A stretch of DNA of 64,000 nucleotides from Ascidiaceihabitans sp. (GCA_028825475.1 JAPKAB010000002.1:169689-233688), one strand, 5' to 3'. Positions 52,197 through 61,921 are shown, counted from the first letter of the stretch. Made by a program: numbers and translations. Notes: a model not told the origin generated them from the sequence alone.

Positions 52197-53108
52197 ATGA
52201 CATCATCCGTTATTATTCTTGGCGCAAAGGGTCGTTTTGGACGCGCAGCACAAAAAGCATTCTTAGACGCAGGGTGGGACGTGACAGCCTTTGGTCGCAA
52301 CTGGACCTCACCCGCGCTGCAGGGTGCGAAGCAGGTTAGCGGCGACGCCTTTGACGCCGACGTTTTGACAGCAGCTTGCACAGGCATGGACGTGATCGTT
52401 CACGCGCTGAACCCACCCTACCCTGCATGGTCCAAGGCCATGCCGGTGCTTACAGCCAACGTAATTACAGCGGCCAGCCAAAGCGGCACAACTGTCATGA
52501 TCCCCGGAAATATTTATAATTACGGGGACGCAATGCCTACTGTTTTGACAGAAAGCACAGCCCACGTCCCAACCACACGCAAGGGCCGTTTACGCGAACA
52601 AATGGAAAAAGCATTCGCCGCTTCAGACGTACAGACCATAATCCTAAGGGCTGGAGATTTCATTGATGCCGAACAGTCAGGCAATTGGTTCGACGGCCAC
52701 ATCGCCAATAAGGTCTCAAAGGGAAGCATTATGTACCCCGGACCAACGGACCAACCCCATGCATGGGCATACTTGCCTGACGCGGCCAATGCGATGGTTG
52801 GCCTTGCAGAGATACGAAGCTCGTTGCCCAAATTCGATACATTCGGTTTTGAGGGCTATACGCTCACAGGCAATCAATTGATCGAAGCGGTTGAGGAAGC
52901 AGCCGCACGCCCCCTAAAACGCAGTGGTATGCCGTGGTTCATTATTCCGTTTATTGGCCTCTTCTCGCCAACGATCAAAGAAATCTACGAAATGCGGTAC
53001 CTTTGGAAGGTATCACATTCGGTGGATGCGACCAAACTACGCGCAGCCCTGCCATCGATGGAAACCACATCGTTTGGGGATTGCCTAAAAGAGGTACTGG
53101 TTCTGTAA
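52197..53108 (+). CDS. NAD(P)-binding epimerase/reductase-like protein
   Basis: A 303-aa protein with an N-terminal Rossmann loop ILGAKGRFGRAAQKAF (residues 6-21), of the atypical extended SDR type. The usual YxxxK motif is not obvious; the segment NIYNYGDAMPTVLTEST carries the equivalent Tyr region. The substrate is unknown. An AGGAG-like site precedes the ATG at 52197. It is divergent from the LysR gene that probably regulates it. Confidence 0.8.
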   Translation: MTSSVIILGAKGRFGRAAQKAFLDAGWDVTAFGRNWTSPALQGAKQVSGDAFDADVLTAACTGMDVIVHALNPPYPAWSKAMPVLTANVITAASQSGTTVMIPGNIYNYGDAMPTVLTESTAHVPTTRKGRLREQMEKAFAASDVQTIILRAGDFIDAEQSGNWFDGHIANKVSKGSIMYPGPTDQPHAWAYLPDAANAMVGLAEIRSSLPKFDTFGFEGYTLTGNQLIEAVEEAAARPLKRSGMPWFIIPFIGLFSPTIKEIYEMRYLWKVSHSVDATKLRAALPSMETTSFGDCLKEVLVL

Positions 53109-53116
53109 AGCCAAGC

Positions 53117-53560
53117 TCACCAACGGGTCAGCGCGTCTTCGTCTTCGGCCTTGGACGCAACCCAGCTTTCGCCGGCGTCAGTGATCTCGCGCTTCCAAAA
53201 CGGGGCGCGGGATTTGAGGTAGTCCATAAGGTATTCAGCCGCTTCAAACGCATTTTTACGATGCTTGGATGCAGTAGCCACCATCATGATCATCTCACCA
53301 GGAACCAGACGCCCATAGCGGTGAATGACCAGCGCATCACCAAGCTTCCATCGATCAATCGCTGTTTGCGCAATCTCTGTTAAGGCAGCTTCGGTCATGC
53401 CCGGGTAATGTTCGATTTCCATCGCTTGCAATGGATCACCAGGGAGGTCGCGCACAATGCCCGTGAAAGTCACGATCGCACCCATGTCTTTGTGCCCTGC
53501 TGCAAAGTTTGTCGTTTCAGCACCAATGTCGAAAGGCTGTTCTTGAACAACAACGCGCAT
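53117..53560 (-). CDS. moaE: Molybdopterin synthase catalytic subunit
   Basis: A 147-aa MoaE, which transfers sulfur from MoaD thiocarboxylate to precursor Z. It shows GAIVTFTGIVRD, LQAMEIEHYPGMTEAAL, VIHRYGRLVPGEMIMMVATAS and the catalytic Lys region YLMDYLKSRAPFWKRE. It follows moaD by 3 bases, and the pgsA-moaD-moaE order is on one transcript. Confidence 0.94.
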   Translation of the reverse strand: MRVVVQEQPFDIGAETTNFAAGHKDMGAIVTFTGIVRDLPGDPLQAMEIEHYPGMTEAALTEIAQTAIDRWKLGDALVIHRYGRLVPGEMIMMVATASKHRKNAFEAAEYLMDYLKSRAPFWKREITDAGESWVASKAEDEDALTRW

Positions 53561-53563
53561 CGC

Positions 53564-53809
53564 TTAACCGCCCGTCATGGGTGGGAAAAACGCAATCTCG
53601 CGCACGCCATCCAGCGGCGCATCGAAATCAGTCAACTTTTGGTCAACAGCCACTCGAAGGGCGGTCAGATCAGAGAACGCCAGTTCATAACGTTCTTCGC
53701 GTAAACGTAGCTCGGCCACCAAATCTGCAACAGTTGCAGCAGATGTTTCGACTTGTTCGCGCGGGATGCCAATACGTTCACGCACCCAAGCGAAGTACAG
53801 CACGTCCAT
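53564..53809 (-). CDS. moaD: Molybdopterin synthase sulfur carrier subunit
   Basis: An 81-aa ubiquitin-fold protein ending in the essential Gly-Gly (PPMTGG), which is thiocarboxylated and donates sulfur to molybdopterin. It opens MDVLYFAWVRERIG. The ATG at 53809 shares one base with the pgsA stop (TGATG); a GTG one codon earlier is an alternative. moaE follows immediately. Confidence 0.92.
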   Translation of the reverse strand: MDVLYFAWVRERIGIPREQVETSAATVADLVAELRLREERYELAFSDLTALRVAVDQKLTDFDAPLDGVREIAFFPPMTGG

Positions 53810-54474
53810 CACTTGTCGTCCTTAAGATATGGGATCGCTTTGCGGAAATAGTCGACACCAGTGATCGCGGTCAGTGCAGCTGCAATCCACAATAAAATCA
53901 GGCCAATTTGGCCAGCCCATTGTGCGCCTTTCAGCTTCCAACCAAGGCCAAGATAATCTTCTTCACCACCCGAAAGCACAGCATTCACCATCGCTTCGTC
54001 CATGCCCATGATAGACATTCCAAAGTAATGTTCGAATACACCTTGGGAAAATAGGACCGCAATCGCGACCATCTGAAGAGTGGTTTTCCACTTGGCCAGT
54101 TTTGTCACCTTCAAGGTGCCTGCTGTATCGCCAAGGAATTCACGCAAACCAGATACGAAAACCTCCCGGAACAAAATCACCGTGGCAGGCAGGACCAACC
54201 AACCAGACCAGCTTGAGAAGCCAATGATCACCATCAGCGCGATCACAACCATCGCTTTGTCCGCAATCGGGTCCAACATCGCGCCCAGCTTGGTCTCTTG
54301 GCGCCAGCTGCGCGCAAGGTAACCATCCAGCCAATCGGTGAAGGCCGCGCTTACAAACAAGACCAACGCGAACCAATCCGCGTAGGGTCGTGTGAAATAT
54401 AAGAACATCAAGGCGACCATTGGAGCGGCGACCAGACGGATTGCTGTCAGTATGTTAGGTATTGTCCAATTCAT
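53809..54474 (-). CDS. pgsA: CDP-diacylglycerol-glycerol-3-phosphate 3-phosphatidyltransferase
   Basis: A 221-aa membrane enzyme forming phosphatidylglycerol phosphate. The CDP-alcohol phosphotransferase signature runs DWLDGYLARS to LGAMLDPIADK (Asp-x2-Asp-Gly-x2-Ala-Arg ... Gly-x3-Asp-x3-Asp). Four or more membrane helices are present. The start at 54474 (MNWTIPNILTAIRL) is family-typical. It lies between uvrC and moaD, the pgsA-moaD-moaE string being common in the Roseobacter group. Confidence 0.94.
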   Translation of the reverse strand: MNWTIPNILTAIRLVAAPMVALMFLYFTRPYADWFALVLFVSAAFTDWLDGYLARSWRQETKLGAMLDPIADKAMVVIALMVIIGFSSWSGWLVLPATVILFREVFVSGLREFLGDTAGTLKVTKLAKWKTTLQMVAIAVLFSQGVFEHYFGMSIMGMDEAMVNAVLSGGEEDYLGLGWKLKGAQWAGQIGLILLWIAAALTAITGVDYFRKAIPYLKDDK

Positions 54475-54556
54475 AGCCTTACAGTTAGCGACCTTATGGC
54501 TTGGGTAAAAGGGGAGCATCGACACAATGGTGCCTATTTCTCGTTAATTGCGAATA

Positions 54557-56443
54557 TCAGCTTGGCTGAAAGTAGTCGTATAGCTTTTGCGCCATACCTT
54601 TTGAAACGCCCGGAACCACTTCCAAATCAGCTAGGTTCGCGCGGGCCACTGCTTTGGCAGACCCAAAATGGGCCAGCAATGCACGTTTTCGTGCAGCGCC
54701 TACACCGGGGATGCCATCCAGGGGCGACGCACCAATCGCCTTGCTGCGCTTTGCACGGTGGGTGCCAATCGCGAAACGGTGGACTTCATCCCGCATGCGC
54801 TGGACGAAATATAGAACCGGATCATTGTGGCGCAAAGCGAAGGGGCGCTTACCTGTACGGTAAAATTCTTCTTTACCCGCATCGCGGTCTTCACCCTTAG
54901 CTACACCAACCATCGCAATGTCGCCCACACCGTATTTTTGCATGATTTCACGCACAGCACTTACCTGCCCCGCACCACCATCGATTAACAGCAGATCAGG
55001 CCACATGCCGCGTCCACGATCGGGGTCTTCCTTGAGTAAGCGTTTGAACCGGCGGGTCAAAACCTCTTTCATCATACCAAAGTCGTCGCCCGGTGTGATG
55101 TCTTCCCCTTTGATGTTGAACTTGCGGTATTGATTTCTCATGAAGCCTTCTGGCCCCGCGACGATCATGCCACCGACAGCGTTGGTCCCAGAGATGTGGC
55201 TGTTATCGTAGACCTCAATTCGCTCAGGCGGCGCTGGCAGATCAAATGCCTCAGCCAAGCCCTTGAGAAGGCGTGCTTGGCTTGCAGTTTCCGCCAACTT
55301 GCGGGCCAAACTTTCACGTGCGTTGCGCAACGCACCATCTACCAGATCTGCCTTTTCACCACGTTTCGGGATAAGCACTTCGACCTTGCGGCCCAATTTG
55401 AACGATAAGGCGTCGGCCATCAAATCTACGTTTTCGATCTCGTTGGACAATATAACCTGCTTGGGCGGTTCACGAGTATCATAGAACTGGCCCACAAAGG
55501 CCTCAAGAACCTCTGCCGCATCCATGTCTGCTCCCACTCTCGGGTAATAATCATGGTTCCCCCAGTTCTGGTTTGCGCGAATGAAAAACACCTGAACACA
55601 AGCCTGACCACCATCAAGGTGCAATGCGATAATATCCGCCTCAGACACGCCTTTGGGATTGATGCCTTGTGCCGTTTGCACTTGGGTCAATGCCTTGATC
55701 CGGTCGCGCAAGGCGGCGGCACGTTCAAACTCCAACTCATCGGACGCCGCTGACATCTCAGAGGCAAGGCGTGCTTGGATCGCTGTGGTCTTCCCGTTCA
55801 AGAAGTCTTCGGCGTCTTTGACCGTTTGGCGATAGCTGTCAGGGCTGATTTTCCCCACACACGGCGCAGAACATCGTTTGATCTGAAACTGCAAACACGG
55901 GCGCGTTCGGCTGTCAAAGGTAGAGTCCGTACAGTCACGCAACAAAAACATACGCTGCAACTGATTCAGTGTTCTATTCACAGCACCTGCGCTGGCGAAA
56001 GGGCCGTAATAGTTCCCCTTCTCTTTCTTGGCACCCCGGTGCTTTTTCAACTGCGGGAAATCGTGTTTGGCCGTCACCAAGATATTTGGGAAACTCTTGT
56101 CATCGCGCAGCAACACGTTGAACTTCGGCTTGAGCTGTTTGATCAGGTTCTGCTCAAGCAACAGCGCTTCGGTTTCGGTACGTGTTGTGAGGAACATCAT
56201 CGACGTGGTCATCGAAATCATGCGTGCAATGCGGCCAGAGTGCCCCGTTGGCCGTGCATAACTGCTAACGCGCGCGCGCAAATTCCGCGCCTTACCCACA
56301 TACAGAACGCGACTTTCGTGATCCAACATACGGTAGACACCGGGAGATCCATCAATTGTCTTTAGGTAGGCCTGAATAACCTCATGACCCTGCGGGACAG
56401 AAATATCACCCTGTGGTTGTGGTTCTTCATAATCAGTCGCCAT
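54557..56443 (-). CDS. uvrC: Excinuclease ABC subunit C
   Basis: A 628-aa nucleotide-excision repair nuclease that makes both incisions with UvrAB. It has a GIY-YIG N-terminal domain ([21 protein letters not shown], about 34-54), the UVR UvrB-binding segment ([14 protein letters not shown]) and the RNase-H-like C-terminal nuclease ([18 protein letters not shown] and [10 protein letters not shown]). Tandem helix-hairpin-helix motifs close the protein ([16 protein letters not shown] and [14 protein letters not shown]). The start at 56443 is preferred over an in-frame start 11 codons upstream. The AT-rich region before it carries unusual hairpins and a DnaA box. Confidence 0.96.
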   Translation of the reverse strand: MATDYEEPQPQGDISVPQGHEVIQAYLKTIDGSPGVYRMLDHESRVLYVGKARNLRARVSSYARPTGHSGRIARMISMTTSMMFLTTRTETEALLLEQNLIKQLKPKFNVLLRDDKSFPNILVTAKHDFPQLKKHRGAKKEKGNYYGPFASAGAVNRTLNQLQRMFLLRDCTDSTFDSRTRPCLQFQIKRCSAPCVGKISPDSYRQTVKDAEDFLNGKTTAIQARLASEMSAASDELEFERAAALRDRIKALTQVQTAQGINPKGVSEADIIALHLDGGQACVQVFFIRANQNWGNHDYYPRVGADMDAAEVLEAFVGQFYDTREPPKQVILSNEIENVDLMADALSFKLGRKVEVLIPKRGEKADLVDGALRNARESLARKLAETASQARLLKGLAEAFDLPAPPERIEVYDNSHISGTNAVGGMIVAGPEGFMRNQYRKFNIKGEDITPGDDFGMMKEVLTRRFKRLLKEDPDRGRGMWPDLLLIDGGAGQVSAVREIMQKYGVGDIAMVGVAKGEDRDAGKEEFYRTGKRPFALRHNDPVLYFVQRMRDEVHRFAIGTHRAKRSKAIGASPLDGIPGVGAARKRALLAHFGSAKAVARANLADLEVVPGVSKGMAQKLYDYFQPS

Positions 56444-56517
56444 GTGAGTCGCACTCGATTCTTTGTTTAGCTGCACTGTAGCCCAAGCGGGATCAAGCTT
56501 TAACTAGTCCACTGTTC

Positions 56518-56527
56518 TTGTGGATAA
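56518..56527 (-). promoter_or_regulatory. DnaA box upstream of uvrC
   Basis: TTGTGGATAA on the + strand is the reverse complement of TTATCCACAA, an exact match to the high-affinity DnaA box. It lies 75 bases before the uvrC ATG in an AT-rich spacer. It is single, so an origin is unlikely. DnaA-dependent control of uvrC is possible. Confidence 0.55.
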
Positions 56528-56564
56528 CTCTGTCCATAAGTTTAGCGTACTGTGTAATTTTCGT

Positions 56565-56608
56565 TATTTTTTAGGCGCTTCACTGAATTGCCTAAAAAAT
56601 AGGCAATT
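56565..56608. repeat. Mutually exclusive inverted repeats upstream of uvrC
   Basis: TATTTTTTAGGC (56565-56576) pairs perfectly over 12 bp with GCCTAAAAAATA (56590-56601). The middle element also belongs to a second perfect 9-bp hairpin, AATTGCCTA (56586-56594) with TAGGCAATT (56600-56608). The two structures share bases and cannot form together, like an RNA switch, or the elements may be tandem operators. Confidence 0.6.
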
Positions 56609-56731
56609 ATATAACCCATTGAAATAAAGTGATAAAAAACTGAACAACATACAACGCACTGAAAACAAAGGCCTTTTGTAAATCAAATCGTAACCGTTCT
56701 GAACGCGGTGCAAAACTAATGACGGTCACCT

Positions 56732-57511
56732 CTATTCGCACCCTACAATATCAGGCGTTTCCCAGCCCAAGTGTTGTCCCCCATCGGTACAAATTAACTG
56801 TCCCGTTACGGCGGGCGCATCCAGAAAATAACCCAAAGCTGCAGTGATATCGGATGGGTTCGCGCCACGTTTTAGAACGGTGGCGCTGCGTTGCTTGGCA
56901 AAGTCTTCGTCGCTTTGCCGTATGTTTTGCAACGTTGGTCCCGGCCCAATTGCGTTCACACGGATGTTTGGTGCCAGTGCGCGGGCCGTGGTTTGGGTCA
57001 GAGCCCACAGACCCATCTTCGCCAGCGTATAGGTCATGAAATCAGGGGTCAGCTTGCGCACACGTTGATCGACCATATTAACTATCAACCCAACCGCAAT
57101 AGGCTCACCCTCGGCATCAAGCCTTTTAGGCAAGTCCTGCGCCGCCATTGCTTGGGTCAAAATAAATGGGGCGCGCAGGTTGCTGCCCATGTTGTGATCC
57201 CAAGTATTGCGCGAAGCTGTTTCGATAGTATCATGTTCAAAGGTCGAAGCGTTGTTCACAAGGCACAAAATCGGCCCGCCCAATTGCTCCGCTGCGCGCG
57301 AGACTAAAGACTGCGCATCTGCTTCAATCAAAAGATCAACCTGTATTGCAATTGCATTGCGCCCCATCGCCTTGATGTCGGCGACAACTGCCAATGCAGC
57401 ATCTTCAGAAGTCGAGTAGTGGACAGCAACGTCATGACCACGCGTGGCCAAATACAGCGCAATAGCGCGCCCCAGTCTATGGCCCGCACCAGTGACAAGA
57501 CTATTGGTCAT
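56732..57511 (-). CDS. SDR family oxidoreductase, pteridine-reductase-like
   Basis: A 259-aa short-chain dehydrogenase from the ATG at 57511 with a GGAGGAG-type site. The cofactor loop is TGAGHRLGRAIA, unlike the usual TGxxxGIG; GHRLGR-type loops occur in pteridine/dihydrofolate reductases such as FolM. NNAS replaces NNAG, and the active pair is Tyr-x3-Lys (YTLAK). I infer a pteridine or similar reductase. It follows the 55-residue small gene by 30 bases and the S49 peptidase beyond it, so the three form an operon. Confidence 0.85.
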   Translation of the reverse strand: MTNSLVTGAGHRLGRAIALYLATRGHDVAVHYSTSEDAALAVVADIKAMGRNAIAIQVDLLIEADAQSLVSRAAEQLGGPILCLVNNASTFEHDTIETASRNTWDHNMGSNLRAPFILTQAMAAQDLPKRLDAEGEPIAVGLIVNMVDQRVRKLTPDFMTYTLAKMGLWALTQTTARALAPNIRVNAIGPGPTLQNIRQSDEDFAKQRSATVLKRGANPSDITAALGYFLDAPAVTGQLICTDGGQHLGWETPDIVGCE

Positions 57512-57540
57512 CGAACCTCTCCTCCCAAACACTTCGGAAA

Positions 57541-57708
57541 CTAGGTTTTGTTTTGCCCACAGCCACAAGGACCTTTGCCAATACGAAACCGTCCGCATGA
57601 TTTGCATTTAGCGTTTGCTAGGCGTTTTCCACCGATCCAGTGCATTTTTCCAAGCATTGCAAGACATGCAATGAAGACAAGGAACAGTGTGACCAGTTTG
57701 AAAATCAT
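57541..57708 (-). CDS. Small membrane protein with a Cys-rich zinc-ribbon-like tail (55 aa)
   Basis: ATG at 57708 lies 3 bases after the S49 peptidase stop and opens 55 codons. Residues 1-24 form one hydrophobic helix (MIFKLVTLFLVFIACLAMLG). The tail has Cys35-x2-Cys38 and Cys48-x-Cys50, with Gly and Lys around them. These look like a minimal metal-binding ribbon, though the second pair lacks the usual CxxC spacing. The SDR gene follows 30 bases later. The family is not recognised; conservation at this site is my inference from its tight packing. Confidence 0.65.
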   Translation of the reverse strand: MIFKLVTLFLVFIACLAMLGKMHWIGGKRLANAKCKSCGRFRIGKGPCGCGQNKT

Positions 57709-57711
57709 GTC

Positions 57712-58509
57712 TTACAATCCAAACTGTGCGTAGGCAGCACGTTCCTCAACAGATGCCATTGCGTCCTGCGCCATATGCGCCCCAAAACGTGACATGAACG
57801 AGCGTTTCAAACCATAGCGACGGAACTTGACCTTTTTGCCAAAGCGCTCTTTGAGCATCGGTTTAAGGTGGCCAATGCCATCAATCAGGCCCAGTTCGAC
57901 GGCACGCTTGGCCAACCAAACTTCGCCTGTAAACAACTTTGCCTCTTGGTCCAACTTGGCACCACGGCGATCTGTTATATGGTCGATGAAATTGGCGTGA
58001 ATATCATTCAGCAACCCCTTGAGGCGTGCCACATCTTCTGGCTGTTCCTCGCGGAAAGGGTCCAACATCGACTTGGATTCACCAGCGGTGTAAACGCGCC
58101 GTTCCACACCCTGACGGGCCAACAACTCATGAGCACCAAAGCCAGCAGAAATAACTCCAATCGATCCAACAACGGATGACGGATCAGCGTATATTTCGTC
58201 GGCGGCCGCAGCCAACCAATATCCACCAGACGCAGCAACATCTTCGACAAAAGCAATAACAGGGATGTTCTTTTCTTCAGCCAACCGGCGGATACGCGCA
58301 CCAATCAATGAGGATTGAACGGGGCTGCCACCAGGTGAATTCACCTCTAGAGCAACAGCAGCGGGTTTGCCGCGCGCAAAGGCTTTTTCAATAACACCAG
58401 CGAGTGCTTGGTCATTCAATGCGCCGCGTCCACCGCTTGCGATCATGCCCTGAAGACGGATGATAGCAACAGTTGGTTCAGATTTCAGAAAAGGTATCCA
58501 GCGTTTCAT
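57712..58509 (-). CDS. S49 family signal-peptide-peptidase-like serine protease
   Basis: A 265-aa SppA/SohB-type protease from the ATG at 58509; a TTG three codons upstream is possible. The nucleophile Ser lies in VEDVAASGGYWLAAAADEIYADPSS-type sequence, and the base Lys lies in TAGESKSMLDPF. The NSPGGSP segment forms the oxyanion region. Its short length matches the 36-kDa SppA type that forms an octamer, though no N-terminal membrane helix is clear here. It is followed by the 55-aa gene and the SDR. Confidence 0.86.
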   Translation of the reverse strand: MKRWIPFLKSEPTVAIIRLQGMIASGGRGALNDQALAGVIEKAFARGKPAAVALEVNSPGGSPVQSSLIGARIRRLAEEKNIPVIAFVEDVAASGGYWLAAAADEIYADPSSVVGSIGVISAGFGAHELLARQGVERRVYTAGESKSMLDPFREEQPEDVARLKGLLNDIHANFIDHITDRRGAKLDQEAKLFTGEVWLAKRAVELGLIDGIGHLKPMLKERFGKKVKFRRYGLKRSFMSRFGAHMAQDAMASVEERAAYAQFGL

Positions 58510-58556
58510 ATCTATCAATCTAGTTGGTCCCTCGCGTCACACAAGGGCATGTGGAT

Positions 58557-59318
58557 TTAAGTGCGAATGCGCCAGCCCGTTTTAAAGATCCAGTATACGG
58601 CCCCAAGGCAAAGCGCGGTAAAGAAACCGATCGCCAAAAGACTGGTTGCGACAGGCACATCTTCTAGCCCAAAGAACGCCCAGCGGAAGCCAGAGATCAA
58701 GTAAACAACGGGATTGAACATTGAAATCGTTTGCCAAACCGGTGGCAGCATAGAGATCGAATAGAACGACCCGCCCAAGAAGACCAAGGGCGTCACGATC
58801 AACAAAGGCACCAACTGCAGCTGTTCAAAATTCTTGGCCCAAATGCCGATGATAAAGCCAAACAGTGAGAAGCTGATACATGTCAGAACAAGGAAAAGGA
58901 CCATCGCGATTGGGTGTGCGATTTGAATATCGACGAAGAAGAACGAGGTGATCAAGATGATAACACCGATGAACATCGCCTTGGTCGCTGCCGCGCCAAC
59001 ATAACCCAGAACGATCTCTAAAAAGCTGATGGGTGCGGACAGAAGTTCATAAATCGTGCCTATGAATTTTGGGAAATAGATGCCGAAAGATGCGTTGGAA
59101 ATCGACTGTGTCATCACAGTTAGCATCACCAAACCAGGCACAATAAATGCGCCGTAACTGACGCCGTCGACCTGATCGATACGGCTGCCAATCGCAGCAC
59201 CAAAGACCACGAAATACAATGACGTCGAGATCACAGGTGAAATCAAGCTTTGAAGAAATGTGCGGAAAAACCGCGCCATTTCAAATATGTAGATTGCTTT
59301 GATTGCAGTCCAATTCAT
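58557..59318 (-). CDS. ABC-2 type exporter permease
   Basis: A 253-aa membrane protein with six helices, opening [28 protein letters not shown]. It contains the ABC-2 signature region [24 protein letters not shown]. It overlaps its ATP-binding partner by 4 bases (ATGA). Substrates of this group (DrrB/NodJ-like) include lipids, polysaccharides and drugs; none can be assigned here. Confidence 0.9.
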   Translation of the reverse strand: MNWTAIKAIYIFEMARFFRTFLQSLISPVISTSLYFVVFGAAIGSRIDQVDGVSYGAFIVPGLVMLTVMTQSISNASFGIYFPKFIGTIYELLSAPISFLEIVLGYVGAAATKAMFIGVIILITSFFFVDIQIAHPIAMVLFLVLTCISFSLFGFIIGIWAKNFEQLQLVPLLIVTPLVFLGGSFYSISMLPPVWQTISMFNPVVYLISGFRWAFFGLEDVPVATSLLAIGFFTALCLGAVYWIFKTGWRIRT

Positions 59319-60244
59319 GCTGCGTCCTCCTGCACCAGGGTCACGAAAATGTCTTCGAGGCTGCTTTGACGTGTGGAAACATCCCGCAAAGAAAGACCCG
59401 CAGCAGCGATGTCATTCAGCAACTGGGTTATGCCTGTACGCTCGCCCCTGGTGTCGTAGGTATAGACAACCGATGTTTTATCATGCGTCTGCGACAGCTC
59501 ATATTTTGCAAGGGATTTGGGGATAGTATCAAGCGGTTCGGTCAACTGAACCTCCAGCTCTTTCTTACCCATTCGCGCCATCAGCTTGGCCTTTTCCTCG
59601 ACCAACAACAGCTCGCCTTTGGCAATGATACCAACGCGATCCGCGATGGCCTCAGCTTCTTCGATGTAGTGTGTTGTCAGGATAATTGTCACGCCATCGG
59701 CTTTCAAATCAGCGACGATGTCCCACATGTCTTTGCGCAGCTCAACGTCAACACCTGCGGTTGGTTCGTCCAAGAACAGAACTCGGGGTTCGTGGGCCAA
59801 TGCCTTTGCGATCAGGACGCGGCGCTTCATACCGCCCGACAATTCTTTGACCGCATTGTTGCGTTTATCCCAAAGAGACAGACGGCGCAGGATGTGTTCA
59901 ATTGCCGCCTCATCACGTGATTTACCAAACAATCCACGTGAAAAACGCACTGTGTTAATAACTTTCTCAAACGGCTCAAGCGCAACCTCTTGCGGCACCA
60001 AACCGATCAAACTGCGGGCTGCGCGAAAGTCATCTTTGATACAATTTCCAGCAACCTTAACGTCACCAGATGTTGCAGAGGTGATGCCACAAATCGTTGA
60101 AATCAATGTTGTTTTACCTGCACCATTGGGGCCAAGCAGGGCAATAATTTCGCCCTCTTCGATTTCAAGATTCACGCCTTTTAGTGCCTCAAACCCACCG
60201 TTATAGGATTTGCGCAGGTCTTTGATTTCTAGAATGTTTGCCAT
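59315..60244 (-). CDS. ABC transporter ATP-binding protein
   Basis: A 309-aa ATPase from the ATG at 60244 with a GGAGG site. Walker A is GPNGAGKTT (residues 38-46), the signature is [16 protein letters not shown], Walker B is [12 protein letters not shown] and the switch His is in TTHYIEEAE. The C-terminal extension (after about 215) is typical of DrrA-like exporters. It is translationally coupled to the permease gene downstream. It energises an exporter of unknown substrate in the inner membrane. Confidence 0.93.
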   Translation of the reverse strand: MANILEIKDLRKSYNGGFEALKGVNLEIEEGEIIALLGPNGAGKTTLISTICGITSATSGDVKVAGNCIKDDFRAARSLIGLVPQEVALEPFEKVINTVRFSRGLFGKSRDEAAIEHILRRLSLWDKRNNAVKELSGGMKRRVLIAKALAHEPRVLFLDEPTAGVDVELRKDMWDIVADLKADGVTIILTTHYIEEAEAIADRVGIIAKGELLLVEEKAKLMARMGKKELEVQLTEPLDTIPKSLAKYELSQTHDKTSVVYTYDTRGERTGITQLLNDIAAAGLSLRDVSTRQSSLEDIFVTLVQEDAA

Positions 60245-60328
60245 GTCGGCCTCCACAGAATGCTTGTGCACTCAATACGGAGTTCACCAGCCTGATACCA
60301 CTGAGTAATTACGCACAAGTCGTGCGCG

Positions 60329-60850
60329 TTATTCTTTGCCAGTCAGACGACCCAGCCAACCTTTTTTCGCGCCCTCTTCAAGCTCGCCTTCAGTCGCTTC
60401 AGGTTCTGCCGGACCCTCAAGATGTTCTTGCAGATTGCCAAAGAACTGATCCGCCATTTTCTTGGAAAACCCGTCAATAATACGGCTGCCCAATTGCGCT
60501 AATTTACCACCGACTTTGGCTTCGACATCATAGCTAAGCTCACACCCATCAGCCGTTTCAACCAGCGTGACTTTGGCACCACCTTTGGCAAATCCGGCAG
60601 CGCCGCCTTTGCCCTGACCATCGATGCTAAGCGATTGATTTTCAATCATATCAGAAAGGGTAACCTGCCCCTTGAACGTCGCCTTTACGGGCCCAACTTT
60701 TTGCGTCACGGACGCCTCAAAGCCATCCGTCGGATTACCAGTCACTGCGGTCGCGCCGGGCACACATGCCTTCAGAACTTCGGGGTCCAATAGGGCTGCA
60801 AATACTTCTGCTGGAGCCGCTTTGATCTGGCGGGTGTCGGTCATTTTCAT
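60329..60850 (-). CDS. CoxG-like SRPBCC family protein
   Basis: A 173-aa protein of the carbon-monoxide-dehydrogenase subunit G family. The N-terminal 145 residues form the START-like fold (LLDPEVLKACVPGATAVTG, then LSYDVEAKVGGKLAQLGSRII). A short acidic and Gly-Lys tail follows. CoxG normally helps membrane recruitment of CO dehydrogenase, but no coxLMS genes are nearby, so this stand-alone copy has an unknown role. The start may be 60850 or 60844. Confidence 0.82.
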   Translation of the reverse strand: MKMTDTRQIKAAPAEVFAALLDPEVLKACVPGATAVTGNPTDGFEASVTQKVGPVKATFKGQVTLSDMIENQSLSIDGQGKGGAAGFAKGGAKVTLVETADGCELSYDVEAKVGGKLAQLGSRIIDGFSKKMADQFFGNLQEHLEGPAEPEATEGELEEGAKKGWLGRLTGKE

Positions 60851-60943
60851 CTGGTCAAATCCCTCGTTCTGGTCAGTTTACCCTAAACACAAAAAATCCA
60901 CATTACTATTGCTGAAAACGAATTCCGTGATAGGCCTATTTGC

Positions 60944-61921
60944 ATGAGCACAGCCCCCCAAAACAACGCCACAATTGGAATTTTATTCGTCCTAGCAGGC
61001 GTTTTCTTTATTTCAATCAATGACATGCTGATCAAGCAGCTGTCTGGCGGTTACCCTTTGCATCAGATGGTTTTTACCCGTTCGATCATTGGAATTATGT
61101 TCAGCCTGATCTTTGTGCAGATGGAAGGTGGATGGCGGATTTTGCGGACCAATCAGCCCGGACTGCATGTTTTACGGGGACTTTTGATTGTGACGTCCAA
61201 TATGACGTTCTTCGTGGCTTTGGCTGCGATCCCTTTGGCCGATGCAACCGCCCTGTTTTTTGCGGCCCCCTTGTTCATTACCCTGCTCTCGATTCCCATT
61301 CTGGGAGAGAAGGTTGGTCCCTTGCGTTTGGGTGCTGTGGTCTTTGGTTTCTTGGGTGTCGTCATCATGCAGCGCCCGTGGGAAGGCGTTGATACATTGG
61401 GCACCTCGCGCTTGATTTTATTGCTGCCTGTTGTCGCTGCACTGACCTATGCGTTAAACCAATTACTAACCCGCAAGCTGGGTGTGAAAAGCAAAGCGTC
61501 AGCATTGGCCGTGTACATCCAAGGAACGTTTGTCGTTGTTTCTATTGGATTTTACATCATAGCTGGCGATGGGCGTTTTGCCGAAGGGTCTGACAATCCA
61601 TCGATCCAATTCCTGCTGCGCGCATGGATATGGCCCGCACAAAGTGACTTTTGGTTGTTCGGGTTTCTGGGCTTTGCCTCAGCCTTAATCGGCTATGCTT
61701 TGAGCCAAGCGTACCGCATGGCCGATGCCGCGACTGTGGCCCCGTTTGAGTACATCGGCTTGCCCTTAGCTGTGTTCTGGGGGTGGTTCATTTTCTCAGA
61801 ATTACCCGTCTGGGAGGTCTGGATGGGGATCGCAATGATCTTGGCCTCTGGCGTGTTCGTGTACATCCGTGAAGCACAGAAAAAACGCACCCTTGTTCGG
61901 GGCCGAATGAAGGGGCGTTAA
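60944..61921 (+). CDS. EamA/DMT-superfamily permease
   Basis: A 325-aa inner-membrane protein with ten hydrophobic helices in two EamA repeats (VFFISINDMLIKQLSGGYPL early, and APFEYIGLPLAVFWGWFIFSELP late). The GEKVGPLRLGAVVFGFLGVVIM segment is a family hallmark. It is a metabolite exporter or importer of unknown substrate. It is divergent from coxG. It is the last clearly chromosomal gene before the recombinase region. Confidence 0.9.
   Translation: MSTAPQNNATIGILFVLAGVFFISINDMLIKQLSGGYPLHQMVFTRSIIGIMFSLIFVQMEGGWRILRTNQPGLHVLRGLLIVTSNMTFFVALAAIPLADATALFFAAPLFITLLSIPILGEKVGPLRLGAVVFGFLGVVIMQRPWEGVDTLGTSRLILLLPVVAALTYALNQLLTRKLGVKSKASALAVYIQGTFVVVSIGFYIIAGDGRFAEGSDNPSIQFLLRAWIWPAQSDFWLFGFLGFASALIGYALSQAYRMADAATVAPFEYIGLPLAVFWGWFIFSELPVWEVWMGIAMILASGVFVYIREAQKKRTLVRGRMKGR

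Noticed and set aside
56477..56731. The AT-rich region with a DnaA box as a replication origin.
   Set aside because: Only one DnaA box, no origin-type neighbours and no AT-rich 13-mers in register.
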